A program made the position numbers and the translations under genes. This document shows positions 1 through 6,507 of a stretch of DNA of 13,969 nt, in pieces. Numbering within the stretch: the stretch's first letter is position 1; every line of letters begins with the position of its first letter. Under the pieces are notes generated by a model. The model had not been told where the DNA came from. It searched no databases and saw only the letters and a program-made list of their open reading frames with translations. The DNA comes from Candidatus Saccharimonadota bacterium (lineage in GTDB: Bacteria > Patescibacteriota > Saccharimonadia > Saccharimonadales > Saccharimonadaceae): assembly GCA_002861585.1 (NCBI GenBank), contig PJQJ01000006.1, forward strand, positions 8,911-22,879, in the 5' to 3' direction.

Positions 1-41
1 CGTTGCAGACTCTCTCGTGCTTCTGTAATTCTTTGGTCCAT
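1..41 (-). CDS. Start of an unidentified gene, running off the left edge
   Basis: On the minus strand an ATG at 41 (or the in-frame ATG at 47) opens a frame that reads MDQRITEARESLQ and leaves the window with no stop. A GGAAG Shine-Dalgarno motif at 55-51 lies 9 nt from the ATG at 41 and only 3 nt from the ATG at 47, so 41 is the better start. It begins 28-34 nt after the stop of the 72-residue membrane protein gene, on the same strand, as expected for a third gene of the ZIP transporter unit. Only 13 residues are visible, too few to identify it. Confidence 0.5.
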   Translation of the reverse strand, partial: MDQRITEARESLQ

Positions 42-75
42 AAACATCTACTTCCGTAATTTCTTGTTTTGTCGG

Positions 76-294
76 TTAAGGCTTTAGTACCACTAGGACA
101 ACTATCAGCAACACCAGTGCAAGGACCGCAATCAAGATACCTGCACCACGTGTTGTGTGTTGGTTGTCTAGGATTGCCGGTTCATGCTCTTGCTGAGGTG
201 ATAACTGCCGATCTTTCAACCGTTCTTTTAGGTCGGCCGCTACTTTTGTTTGTATCCGACTTCGATGCTCATCTTCTTTTAAGAATAGTGCCAT
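76..294 (-). CDS. Small C-terminally anchored membrane protein, unknown function
   Basis: A 72-residue protein with a charged, mostly hydrophilic N-terminal part (residues 1-48, rich in K, E, R and Q) and one hydrophobic segment at about residues 50-70 (GILIAVLALVLLIVVLVVL) that ends the protein. This is the layout of a tail-anchored or single-pass protein with its N-terminus in the cytoplasm. No known domain is recognised. The start is the only Met in the frame; upstream GGTAGAATGGG is a weak ribosome-binding site. It follows the ZIP transporter by 22 nt on the same strand, so co-transcription is likely, but a role in metal transport is only a guess. The strong hydrophilic/hydrophobic split and the operon spacing make it a credible gene. 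Confidence 0.7.
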   Translation of the reverse strand: MALFLKEDEHRSRIQTKVAADLKERLKDRQLSPQQEHEPAILDNQHTTRGAGILIAVLALVLLIVVLVVLKP

Positions 295-316
295 GTTCCC
301 ATTCTACCAGCTTTTA

Positions 317-1126
317 CTACTCATTTTCATGGCTATCTTCCTCATGAGCTGAACTTTGCTCCCCGTGCGATTCTTCGGGAATAAATTGATGAGTTTGAGA
401 TGTCATGAATGAAACTATTAGTACAGCGCTAAGCAGAATAAGCGTCTGAATGTTTGCTGCCTTTGCATTCGTCTCGGCATGAATCGTTGGAATGATATCT
501 GATACTGCGATATAGACAAAAAAGCCAGCAGTAATTGCAAGCATAGCTGCGAGCGGCAACTCGATTGCACCGCCGATTAAATAGACGGCAACGGCAGCAA
601 CAACGGTAGCAAGCCCGCTAAGAATATTAATAATGAGAGCTGTCCTACGTTTCATACCCTTGGATAGGAGCAGGGCAAAATCACCAATCTCTTGCGGTAT
701 TTCGTGTGTTGCAACAGCGATCGTGGCAATAATACCGGTTGCAGGGTTCACTAAAAATGCAGCACCAATCGCAAGACCATCAATAAAGTTATGGATCGTA
801 TCACCAATGACAATTAATGATTTACTGCTGTTTTCTTCATTCTCGTGGGCATGATGATGGTGAAACCAGCGCAGCCCGCGTTCCAGGACAAAAAACAACA
901 GGATACCAAATAGCATCCATATCGAGACCTGATCTGCCTCGCCCTGCTCCAGCGCCTCAGGCAATAGATCGACAAAAGCCGCTGCCAGTAACGCTCCAGC
1001 CGCAAAAGGCACCGCTAAACGTTGCATCACTTCAGCCCTCTTACCGCCCAATAACAAAAAGAGAGCTCCAACGAGCGAGAGCAAACTTCCAATAAGCGCA
1101 ACAAGCGCCACTAAGAGTATATCCAT
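317..1126 (-). CDS. ZIP family divalent metal transporter
   Basis: A 269-residue integral membrane protein of the ZIP (Zrt/Irt-like) family, which moves Zn2+ or other divalent metals into the cytoplasm. The two metal-site helices carry the diagnostic motifs HNFIDG (H112, N113, D116) and HEIPQEIGD (H141, E142, E146, D149). About eight membrane helices can be placed: residues 2-27, 36-56, 68-86, 103-125, 129-155, 162-185, 190-216 and 226-243. A His-rich cytoplasmic loop (HHHHAH, 89-94) lies between helices 3 and 4, and the C-terminal tail (244-269) is rich in H, E and S, which could bind metal. The ATG has an AGAAGGAAG ribosome-binding site 5 nt upstream. It is the first gene of a minus-strand unit and is divergent from the aquaporin gene. 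The family is certain; the metal transported is not. Confidence 0.95.
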   Translation of the reverse strand: MDILLVALVALIGSLLSLVGALFLLLGGKRAEVMQRLAVPFAAGALLAAAFVDLLPEALEQGEADQVSIWMLFGILLFFVLERGLRWFHHHHAHENEENSSKSLIVIGDTIHNFIDGLAIGAAFLVNPATGIIATIAVATHEIPQEIGDFALLLSKGMKRRTALIINILSGLATVVAAVAVYLIGGAIELPLAAMLAITAGFFVYIAVSDIIPTIHAETNAKAANIQTLILLSAVLIVSFMTSQTHQFIPEESHGEQSSAHEEDSHENE

Positions 1127-1150
1127 TATGTCTTCCTTCTAATTTCTACT

Positions 1151-1159
1151 ATTCTAACA
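1151..1159 (-). promoter_or_regulatory. Extended -10 promoter of the ZIP transporter gene
   Basis: The minus strand reads TGT-TAGAAT, an extended -10 (TGn plus hexamer). Transcription would begin near 1145, giving a short leader that contains the AGAAGGAAG ribosome-binding site. No clear -35 is seen. Confidence 0.45.
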
Positions 1160-1180
1160 CCTTCAGCTGTCGAGCAAGCG

Positions 1181-1189
1181 TGCTATACT
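1181..1189 (+). promoter_or_regulatory. Extended -10 promoter of the aquaporin gene
   Basis: TGC-TATACT is an extended -10 element. The 10-mer GTGCTATACT recurs exactly upstream of the hydrolase gene at 6492-6501. The -35 region is weak (TTCAGC, 16 nt upstream). The predicted start point near 1196 gives a leader of about 20 nt that carries the GGAGG site at 1207-1211. Confidence 0.6.
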
Positions 1190-1215
1190 TCTTCTATAAC
1201 AATTATGGAGGAACC

Positions 1216-2016
1216 ATGGCCAAGAAACCAGCCAAAAAACCGACAGCAGCCGGCACGACGAGCACGAAAGTCAAGACAACTCGTATCACCGCTGCTCCTG
1301 CAGGATACAAACGATATTTTCAAGGTCGTGACTACTCAACCCTACCGTATGGGGCAATTATAGCGGAGCTTCTGGGTACCTTTACTCTTGCTATCGTCTT
1401 CTTAAACTTACAGGGCCAGCCTATCTCAGTACTCTTTGCGTACATTGCACTAGTACTGATCTTTGCTCCTCTATCAGGTTCTCACTTCAACCCTGCACTA
1501 ACGGTTGGACTATGGGTTGCGCGTCGTATGAGTGGTCTTCGAACCATTGGTTACGTACTAGCCCAGGTAACTGGTGCTATGCTGGCACTCATCGTTGCAA
1601 GTAACTTCATTCCTGAGGCTGTTAACCAGTTAACTGGTGCACCTGAACAGGGTAAGCTCTACGCAGCGCAAGAACTGCCAGAGAGAACTCCTGACCTATG
1701 GCGCGTATTAACAATCGAAGCAATCGGTATGTTTATCTACGCGTTTGGTTTTGCTCGAGCCAAGATGTCGCCAATTAGCAACATGGCAAAGGGTTACACT
1801 ATCGCTGGTGCCTTCTTGCTAGGACAGGTTATTATCCAGGGAAGCCAAATCCTCAACCCGTCACTAGCACTTGCCCTTCAGGCAATCAAGGTTGAGCCAT
1901 GGCCACTTGCGATCTACGTACTCACACCGCTTGTGTCTTCAATAGCTGCTATGGCGCTTTACCGCTTCTTACAAAAAGAACAGGCTGCGAAAGCAAACAA
2001 CGCTACTACTGTATAA
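1216..2016 (+). CDS. Aquaporin-like (MIP family) channel with an atypical second NPA motif
   Basis: A 266-residue MIP-family channel. After a basic, Lys/Ala/Thr/Pro-rich N-terminal extension (about residues 1-42, probably cytoplasmic) come six membrane helices and two half-helices. The first pore motif is canonical: SGSHFNPALTVG (N92-P93-A94). The second is NPS followed by Leu (N214-P215-S216-L217), so the Arg that normally follows the second NPA and forms the aromatic/arginine selectivity filter is absent. The chosen start is the ATG at 1216, 4 nt after GGAGG; a longer frame from the GTG at 1180 overlaps the -10 element and is rejected. The gene is monocistronic, with its own promoter and a strong terminator. 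The family should transport water or small neutral solutes; the altered filter makes the substrate uncertain. Confidence 0.9.
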   Translation: MAKKPAKKPTAAGTTSTKVKTTRITAAPAGYKRYFQGRDYSTLPYGAIIAELLGTFTLAIVFLNLQGQPISVLFAYIALVLIFAPLSGSHFNPALTVGLWVARRMSGLRTIGYVLAQVTGAMLALIVASNFIPEAVNQLTGAPEQGKLYAAQELPERTPDLWRVLTIEAIGMFIYAFGFARAKMSPISNMAKGYTIAGAFLLGQVIIQGSQILNPSLALALQAIKVEPWPLAIYVLTPLVSSIAAMALYRFLQKEQAAKANNATTV

Positions 2017-2037
2017 GGTATCTACCTTACCAAAAGG

Positions 2038-2068
2038 AGAACCGCTCTACCAAAGAGCGGTTCTTTTT
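2038..2068. terminator. Intrinsic terminator between the convergent aquaporin and rmuC genes
   Basis: An 11-bp perfect stem, AGAACCGCTCT / AGAGCGGTTCT (2038-2048 with 2054-2064), has a 5-nt ACCAA loop and is followed by TTTTT on the plus strand. It directly terminates the aquaporin transcript. On the minus strand the stem is followed by a shorter TTTT run, so it may also serve rmuC, whose stop codon abuts it at 2067-2069. Confidence 0.92.
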
Positions 2069-3155
2069 ATTCGTCTCCTTGTGGTTTATCAAGTAACAGC
2101 GGTTCTACTACGGGCGTTGTATCTGCTATTTTGACGATGTCTTTATCGATCTTTTTGAGCTCTTTATGCGCACGGTTATAATGATTGACAGTTGTGCCAA
2201 GTGTAGCGCCAAGTTTTTGCATATACCCTTCATACACTTGAATATGACGGCCGAGCTGTCCAACACGAATCTGAATGTCTTTTGCTTGTTCTTCTATCTG
2301 CAAACTTCTGAGGCCTTGCAATACAGTCTGTAAGTAGGCCATAAAGGACGTTGGACTAACAATGATGACTCGCTTCTCACGAAAGGCATACTCTATGAGA
2401 TCACGCGAACTCGTATTTGATGCTCCGACCTTGTTGATAAGCAGATCATAGTAGATTGCCTCACTAGGGATAAACATAAAAGCAAAGTCCATCGTTCCTT
2501 CTGATGGCCGGATATATTTTGCCGTCTCATCAATACGATTTTTAAGGTCCGTCTTGAACTGGCGTATAATTACCTCTCGCCTTGCTTTATCGTTCTCTTC
2601 AATAAGACGGTTATAATTTTCCAGACTAAACTTACTGTCGATTGGCAGTATTTTATCCTTCTCAAGAGTGATAATGGCGTCAACGATCTCTCCGTCTGCA
2701 AACTTATACTGCAGAGCAAAACGTTCAGGCGGAAGGACGTTTTCTAGTACCGATTGGAGGTAGTATTCACCGAGTACTCCACGCTGCTTAGGATTCTGCA
2801 GTACATTTTGCAGTGTCTTTAGGTCATCGGCCACATCAACAACTCGCTTATTTGTTTCGTCTAGTTTTGTTAGTCGCTGCGTAACATCACTGATCAATCG
2901 TGCACTCTCTGAAAACTGACGCTGCATTGTGCTGCTTAGTAATGCCTGATTGCGATCCATGCGGTCATTTAAGTTGTTCTGCAAGCCTTCCTTAAGATCA
3001 CTAATACCTCGTGTTAGATCAGAAATATCTTGTTTAATGAGCTGAGCTGCACTATCTTTTCGCAGGTCATTCATTCGCTGATTAAGAATAAAGACAGTCG
3101 CTATAAAGCCGATAACGACAACGACCAATATAATACTAAGAATAAGGATAATCAT
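2067..3155 (-). CDS. rmuC: DNA recombination protein RmuC
   Basis: A 362-residue RmuC-family protein. It has an N-terminal membrane anchor (residues 1-24), a heptad-like, coiled-coil region (about 28-118, rich in D, L, K, Q) and the RmuC core (about 125-330). The core includes the conserved GVLGEYYLQSVLENVLP segment (126-142) and the PD-(D/E)xK-like nuclease residues D159 and D173-S-K175 (VDAII...LPIDSKF). In other bacteria RmuC limits recombination-linked inversions and is thought to be a nuclease acting on DNA; the exact reaction is not firmly known. The gene lies 15 nt after the 163-residue membrane protein gene. The ATG has no usable Shine-Dalgarno site (GAGAG is too close), but TATACT ends 7 nt upstream, so a leaderless internal promoter is plausible. 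Length is shorter than the E. coli protein. Confidence 0.92.
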   Translation of the reverse strand: MIILILSIILVVVVIGFIATVFILNQRMNDLRKDSAAQLIKQDISDLTRGISDLKEGLQNNLNDRMDRNQALLSSTMQRQFSESARLISDVTQRLTKLDETNKRVVDVADDLKTLQNVLQNPKQRGVLGEYYLQSVLENVLPPERFALQYKFADGEIVDAIITLEKDKILPIDSKFSLENYNRLIEENDKARREVIIRQFKTDLKNRIDETAKYIRPSEGTMDFAFMFIPSEAIYYDLLINKVGASNTSSRDLIEYAFREKRVIIVSPTSFMAYLQTVLQGLRSLQIEEQAKDIQIRVGQLGRHIQVYEGYMQKLGATLGTTVNHYNRAHKELKKIDKDIVKIADTTPVVEPLLLDKPQGDE

Positions 3156-3162
3156 GCTCTCT

Positions 3163-3168
3163 AGTATA
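3163..3168 (-). promoter_or_regulatory. -10 hexamer at the leaderless spacing of rmuC
   Basis: The minus strand reads AGCG-TATACT-AGAGAGC-ATG. The hexamer ends 7 nt before the rmuC start codon, which places the expected transcription start at or next to the A of the ATG. It sits inside a short inverted repeat (CTCTAG 3159-3164, CTAGAG 3171-3176) and just after the stop codon of the preceding gene. The 12-mer AGCGTATACTAG recurs upstream of chaB (6423-6412). Confidence 0.5.
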
Positions 3169-3170
3169 CG

Positions 3171-3662
3171 CTAGAGTGCCAGTAGGACTCGAAGAAGGAC
3201 GATAACAAGTACGAATACAATAACAGCGGCCAAAAAGTTTCGTAGTCGAAGAATCCAGAAGAACACCCCGTAAGCCAAAGCAAAGAGACCAATAACCCAT
3301 GCTGCATATTCGAACCATCCAAGAGGACCGATGTAACTCTGCAAGCCCCATAGGACTGCCGCTGCACCTAACGAAACAAGCAGTGGTCGGTAGACACCAA
3401 TTTTAGCTAGTACCGCAACCGCTACCATACTGACAATAATGAGAGCAGAGTTATAAGCAATTGACCCACCGTTGGCACAGACGGCAAAAGAATCAGCCGA
3501 ACGGCAAAAAAGCGGTACGATAAGAAATCGCGAGATCAAAAATGTCAGTAAACCAACAAATAGTCCAACGGCTGCACCAATAATTACTGCTTGGAGAGTT
3601 TCTCGGGCAGTAGTATCAATAGTTAATGGTGTTTTCGCTGGCGTTTCTGCAGTCTCTGGCAT
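3171..3662 (-). CDS. Polytopic membrane protein with a two-cysteine loop, unknown function
   Basis: A 163-residue protein not assigned to a named family. A hydrophilic N-terminus (1-22) is followed by about five hydrophobic segments: 24-50, 70-89, 92-112, 116-137 and 141-162. The loop between the first two segments reads LFCRSADSFAVCANGG and holds the only two cysteines, C53 and C62. If that loop is extracytoplasmic they could form a disulfide or bind a ligand. I recall similar Cys-containing membrane proteins in Saccharibacteria, but this is not verified. The ATG has a strong AAGGAG ribosome-binding site 6 nt upstream and a good promoter (3683-3711). It precedes rmuC by 15 nt, so some co-transcription is likely. 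Confidence 0.85.
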   Translation of the reverse strand: MPETAETPAKTPLTIDTTARETLQAVIIGAAVGLFVGLLTFLISRFLIVPLFCRSADSFAVCANGGSIAYNSALIIVSMVAVAVLAKIGVYRPLLVSLGAAAVLWGLQSYIGPLGWFEYAAWVIGLFALAYGVFFWILRLRNFLAAVIVFVLVIVLLRVLLAL

Positions 3663-3682
3663 AATTTCTCCTTGTTTTGCCT

Positions 3683-3711
3683 ATTGTAAATCTTTTGTGC
3701 TTTTTTTGCAA
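3683..3711 (-). promoter_or_regulatory. Sigma-70-type promoter of the 163-residue membrane protein gene
   Basis: On the minus strand TTGCAA (3711-3706) and TACAAT (3688-3683) are separated by exactly 17 nt, and the spacer is A-rich. The predicted start near 3676 gives a leader of about 14 nt carrying AAGGAG. This is one of the clearest -35/-10 pairs in the window. Confidence 0.7.
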
Positions 3712-3730
3712 GTTTTAGTAATAGTATAGT

Positions 3731-4192
3731 TTATGGACGCTGCAACCGCCAACCGTACCACAAAGCGACACCAATGTAGGCTGCAATAACACCGCCAATG
3801 ACATCAATAGGTGCATGTACCAGTGCAATAACCCTACCAATACAGACAAGAACGCTTAAACCCAGAAGAATAAGGCCTACTGCACTCCTCCTGGTAGCCG
3901 CATAAATGATAAAAGTTATAGTCATGACAAAGAGTGCGTGATCAGATGGAAATCCCGGGTTATCTAAAAAAGAGGCTTTTGGTTCAACACCAAGGGCAAT
4001 AAATGGTCGTTCAGCCGACTCGTAAAGGAGACTCAACACCTTTGCTACTAAGAAAGCTGTAAGACCTGCCACATAAGCACGTACATAACGCTGATAAGCG
4101 TTCTCCTTTACCGTTAGTAAAAAGGTACCAGCGCCAAGCACGAAAACCAGAACGACTAATCCGTCGGCGATGAGACGAATCAAAAGGTCCAT
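3731..4192 (-). CDS. PAP2-family membrane phosphatase (possible undecaprenyl-diphosphatase)
   Basis: A 153-residue PAP2 superfamily phosphatase with all three signature motifs: K51-(x10)-R62-P63, P82-S83-D84-H85 and R120-(x5)-H126-(x3)-D130. H85 and H126 are the expected catalytic histidines and D130 orients H126. About five membrane helices are visible. The PSDH form of motif 2, rather than PSGH, is what I recall for BcrC-type undecaprenyl-pyrophosphate phosphatases, which recycle the lipid carrier for cell-wall synthesis. That role is an inference; phosphatidate or other lipid phosphates are alternatives. Its ATG is separated by a single base from the TAA of the DUF475 gene, so the two genes are almost certainly translationally coupled. 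Confidence 0.88.
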   Translation of the reverse strand: MDLLIRLIADGLVVLVFVLGAGTFLLTVKENAYQRYVRAYVAGLTAFLVAKVLSLLYESAERPFIALGVEPKASFLDNPGFPSDHALFVMTITFIIYAATRRSAVGLILLGLSVLVCIGRVIALVHAPIDVIGGVIAAYIGVALWYGWRLQRP

Positions 4193-4193
4193 C

Positions 4194-5237
4194 TTAGCTC
4201 TTTTTTAATTGAGCTTTATTTGCAGCGACAGACGCAAGGATTGAAGAACCGATAAGAATAATTCCAGCGATACCGGCAATCAGTTCCGGGATGTGCACAA
4301 AAAGGCTCGCAAGCAGCACCGTGGCTAAGACGCCGATCGTATAGTGTGCACCGTGTTCAAGAAATCGATAGGAACGAAGTATCTTTCGGCGCACCATAAA
4401 GACGGTTAAAGAACGTACCCATACTGCCCCAACACCTAATCCCGCTGCAATAAGGATGACTGAGTTAGTAACGGCAAATGCACCAATAACTCCGTCGAAC
4501 GAAAAGCTTGCATCAAGCACTTCAAGATACATAAAGCCGATAAAACCTGCCATGCCCGTCTTTGCAGCCCCTTTCGTTATATCCTGAGTCTTACCGAAAA
4601 ACGCCGCTAAGCCATGTATCAGAAGATAGAGGGCGAATCCGACAAACCCAGCAACAAAGGTCTCTTGTTTATGAGTGTTAAATGGCAGCGCTGAAATAAC
4701 CAACAGTACTACTGCGGCAACTGGTATATACGTCCATGGTTTTGCTATGCGTTGTAACGGCCCTTCTATTCGCTCTAACCATAGGACTTTCCGCTTTGGA
4801 TCGAGGAAAAAGTGAAAGAAAAGCATCACTAAAAACATACCGCCAAAAGCCGCGATGCTAACATGTGCTTTTTCAAGTGCTTCGGCATACTCATCCGGTC
4901 GTTCAAGCGCTAATTGCAAAACACTCTGCCAAGGGATAGCAGCTGTTATCGCAACAATGGCAATAGGAAATACAATACGCATACCAAAGATGGCAATTGC
5001 GATACCAATGGTTAAGAATATCTTTTGCCAAAAGGGTGATAGTGTTGCGAGCACTTTGGCGTTGATAATAGCATTCTCAAAACTAAACGTAATCTCAATA
5101 ACAATCAGGACCAGGGCGATAAAAGCCGCTGCAGGGCCTAAGCCAATAAGAATCGCGAGCATCGTAGCAACTGTCACAAAAGTTGATATAAAGAAAATTC
5201 GGAACGGCGAATGGCTATGTAAAAGTTTATCAATCAC
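4194..5237 (-). CDS. DUF475 family (TerC-like) integral membrane protein
   Basis: A 347-residue polytopic protein matching the DUF475 family (Pfam PF04332), related to TerC/Alx metal-ion transport proteins. Two acidic motifs inside membrane segments form an internal repeat: IEITFSFENAIINA (E48, E54, N55) and YLEVLDASFSFDGVIGAF (E239, D242, D248). In the TerC superfamily equivalent acidic residues are thought to bind metal during export, for example of manganese, so metal homeostasis is the best guess. About nine hydrophobic segments are visible. The start is GTG at 5237. It has no Shine-Dalgarno site, but an extended -10 (TGA-TACAAT) ends 7 nt upstream, fitting a leaderless mRNA. It is the first gene of a unit with the PAP2 phosphatase. 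Confidence 0.88.
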   Translation of the reverse strand: MIDKLLHSHSPFRIFFISTFVTVATMLAILIGLGPAAAFIALVLIVIEITFSFENAIINAKVLATLSPFWQKIFLTIGIAIAIFGMRIVFPIAIVAITAAIPWQSVLQLALERPDEYAEALEKAHVSIAAFGGMFLVMLFFHFFLDPKRKVLWLERIEGPLQRIAKPWTYIPVAAVVLLVISALPFNTHKQETFVAGFVGFALYLLIHGLAAFFGKTQDITKGAAKTGMAGFIGFMYLEVLDASFSFDGVIGAFAVTNSVILIAAGLGVGAVWVRSLTVFMVRRKILRSYRFLEHGAHYTIGVLATVLLASLFVHIPELIAGIAGIILIGSSILASVAANKAQLKKS

Positions 5238-5244
5238 GAATTAC

Positions 5245-5253
5245 ATTGTATCA
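5245..5253 (-). promoter_or_regulatory. Extended -10 promoter of the DUF475 gene at leaderless spacing
   Basis: The minus strand reads TGA-TACAAT-GTAATTC-GTG. The hexamer ends 7 nt before the GTG start, so transcription should begin at or next to that codon. A weak -35 (TTCTAA) lies 17 nt upstream of the hexamer. No ribosome-binding site exists in between. Confidence 0.6.
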
Positions 5254-5307
5254 ATTCGATGCCGAGCTTAGAACCCAAAAGTTATGCTTATTCCGCCTCT
5301 TATGAGA

Positions 5308-5838
5308 CTACTCTTTCATAAGCTGCGCAAATTTCTGTCGAAAATGCACTATTTTCGGTTCTATTACCACCTGACAGTACCCACGCTCTGGATTATTAGC
5401 AAAATAGTTCTGGTGAACATCCTCTGCTTTATAAAACACATCTAGCTGTTGTATCTCTGTAACGATCGTTCCATTCCATAGTTTCGCCGCGTTCGCTTTA
5501 GATTCCTCCGCTCTCTCGCGCTGCTCTTCATCAACATAAAGAATAATAGAACGATACTGAGGTCCCTCATCAGCACCCTGTTTATTTAGCGATGTAGGAT
5601 CATGAATAGACCAAAAGATATCTAGAATATCATGTTCGCTGATTATATCGAGGTCGAACATTACCTTTACAACCTCAGCGTGACCAGTCTGTCCAGTGCA
5701 GACAAGATCATAAGTAGGATTAGGGATAACTCCGCCGGCATAGCCGCATATTGAATCTTCGACCCCTTTGACATTGCGATAGACTGCATCGAGACACCAA
5801 AAACAACCACCACCTAAAATAATTGAGCTACTTGCCAT
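5308..5838 (-). CDS. msrA: Peptide-methionine (S)-S-oxide reductase MsrA
   Basis: A 176-residue MsrA that reduces methionine-S-sulfoxide in proteins, or as free amino acid, back to methionine. The active-site motif is GCFWC, with C12 the expected catalytic cysteine. Most MsrA proteins read GCFWG or GCFWxE, so C15 is an extra cysteine that could serve as a resolving residue. Other diagnostic segments are HDPTSLNKQGADEGPQYRS (79-97) and VHQNYF (141-146). C155, near the C-terminus (RGYCQ), is a second candidate resolving cysteine. AAAGGAT, 7 nt before the ATG, is the ribosome-binding site and overlaps the end of the DUF427 gene (stop 3 nt before the ATG), so it is the last gene of a chaB-DUF427-msrA unit. 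No clear terminator follows. Confidence 0.96.
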   Translation of the reverse strand: MASSSIILGGGCFWCLDAVYRNVKGVEDSICGYAGGVIPNPTYDLVCTGQTGHAEVVKVMFDLDIISEHDILDIFWSIHDPTSLNKQGADEGPQYRSIILYVDEEQRERAEESKANAAKLWNGTIVTEIQQLDVFYKAEDVHQNYFANNPERGYCQVVIEPKIVHFRQKFAQLMKE

Positions 5839-5841
5839 AGA

Positions 5842-6144
5842 TTAATCCTTTACCTCAACTCCCCGCCAAAAAGCGACATAATTACTAAAATCTTGTTTCA
5901 CACTGGAGATGGCTGATTCTTTTGGTTCCGGGTAGTACCAGGCTGCATCACCATTAATCTCATTATCGACTTTGATGCTGTAGTAATGAGCCTCTCCCTT
6001 CCAGGGACAGATTGTTGTCGTGCCGCTATCCATCAATAAGTCACGACGTACCGCACCTTGCGGAAAGTACCAGTTTTGTTCGATATAAATTAGTTGGTCC
6101 TTCGGTGCTTCTGCAATCACTTCACCCTGCCATATTGCTCTCAT
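5842..6144 (-). CDS. DUF427 family protein
   Basis: A 100-residue protein of the DUF427 family, recognised by the segment CPWKGEAHYYSIKVD (46-60), a preceding G-TTTIC strand and a C-terminal VAFWRGVEV. The fold is a compact beta barrel; its biochemical function is unknown, and it is often found beside stress or redox genes. The ATG is preceded by a very strong AAGGGGG site 5 nt upstream. It starts 9 nt after chaB and ends 3 nt before msrA, so all three are surely one transcript. Size is normal for a single-domain DUF427. Confidence 0.92.
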   Translation of the reverse strand: MRAIWQGEVIAEAPKDQLIYIEQNWYFPQGAVRRDLLMDSGTTTICPWKGEAHYYSIKVDNEINGDAAWYYPEPKESAISSVKQDFSNYVAFWRGVEVKD

Positions 6145-6153
6145 ATAACCCCC

Positions 6154-6390
6154 TTAGTAATTTTCACTTTCACGCCAGATACCATCGGCATCCTTCTCAT
6201 ACCCCTTCTTCACAGCACTCCAAGCAACCTTGTGAGCAACTTCTTCTCGGCTCTCGTTGCCTCGTCGCTTTGACTTATCCTCATACTCTTCCCATGCGCT
6301 ATTAAATGCCTCTTTATATATCTCTAGGGCATGGGGAGGTAGGTTGTCTTTTACAGAATCAGGTAGTTCTTCAGTCGATCCATATGGCAT
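6154..6390 (-). CDS. chaB: ChaB-family small protein
   Basis: A 78-residue protein that matches the ChaB family along its length: an N-terminal MPYGSTEELPDSVKDNLP, then HALEIYKEAFNSAWEEY, an intervening basic stretch, and a C-terminal helix with VAWSAVKKGYEKD. In E. coli ChaB is described as a putative regulator of the ChaA cation antiporter, but its real role is not settled; no chaA is visible here. The MPYGS start is typical of the family. The ribosome-binding site is weak (a GGA about 10 nt upstream). It is the first gene of the chaB-DUF427-msrA unit. A promoter lies at 6414-6419 and an 18-bp inverted repeat upstream may control it. Confidence 0.9.
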   Translation of the reverse strand: MPYGSTEELPDSVKDNLPPHALEIYKEAFNSAWEEYEDKSKRRGNESREEVAHKVAWSAVKKGYEKDADGIWRESENY

Positions 6391-6413
6391 AGCATTAGTC
6401 CGTTTATATGCCT

Positions 6414-6419
6414 AGTATA
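6414..6419 (-). promoter_or_regulatory. -10 hexamer of the chaB-DUF427-msrA unit
   Basis: TATACT on the minus strand, within the 12-mer AGCGTATACTAG that also precedes rmuC. The predicted start near 6407 gives a leader of about 17 nt. The expected -35 position (about 6437-6442) has no good hexamer but overlaps the inverted repeat at 6440-6457. Confidence 0.45.
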
Positions 6420-6439
6420 CGCTCTATAGTCGAGCAATT

Positions 6440-6457
6440 GTGTAATCAAGATTACAC
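6440..6457. promoter_or_regulatory. Perfect 18-bp inverted repeat, likely operator
   Basis: GTGTAATC-AA-GATTACAC has perfect 8-bp arms around an AA centre. It lies in the 117-nt gap between the divergent chaB unit and the hydrolase gene, where the -35 of the chaB promoter would be and about 40 bp upstream of the hydrolase -10. It has no T-run on either side, so it is not a terminator. The form suits a dimeric regulator; which one is unknown. Confidence 0.55.
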
Positions 6458-6492
6458 TTCGGGACTATCTTGTAAATTGAGCACATCGAGAG

Positions 6493-6501
6493 TGCTATAC
6501 T
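6493..6501 (+). promoter_or_regulatory. Extended -10 promoter of the alpha/beta hydrolase at leaderless spacing
   Basis: TGC-TATACT ends 6 nt before the GTG at 6508. The expected transcription start is the first base of the start codon, and no ribosome-binding site is present. The same 10-mer GTGCTATACT drives the aquaporin gene. Confidence 0.65.
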
Positions 6502-6507
6502 ACTGTA

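Noticed and set aside
1180..1215. A 12-residue N-terminal extension of the aquaporin from GTG 1180
   Set aside because: It overlaps the extended -10 element TGCTATACT and has no ribosome-binding site, whereas ATG 1216 has GGAGG upstream.
4855..5271. A 138-residue plus-strand open frame
   Set aside because: It lies opposite the DUF475 gene, whose family motifs are unmistakable; the antisense frame has low-complexity composition and no ribosome-binding site.
5238..5307. A terminator after msrA
   Set aside because: Only a weak CTTAT/ATAAG pairing without a T-run is present, so no terminator is claimed.
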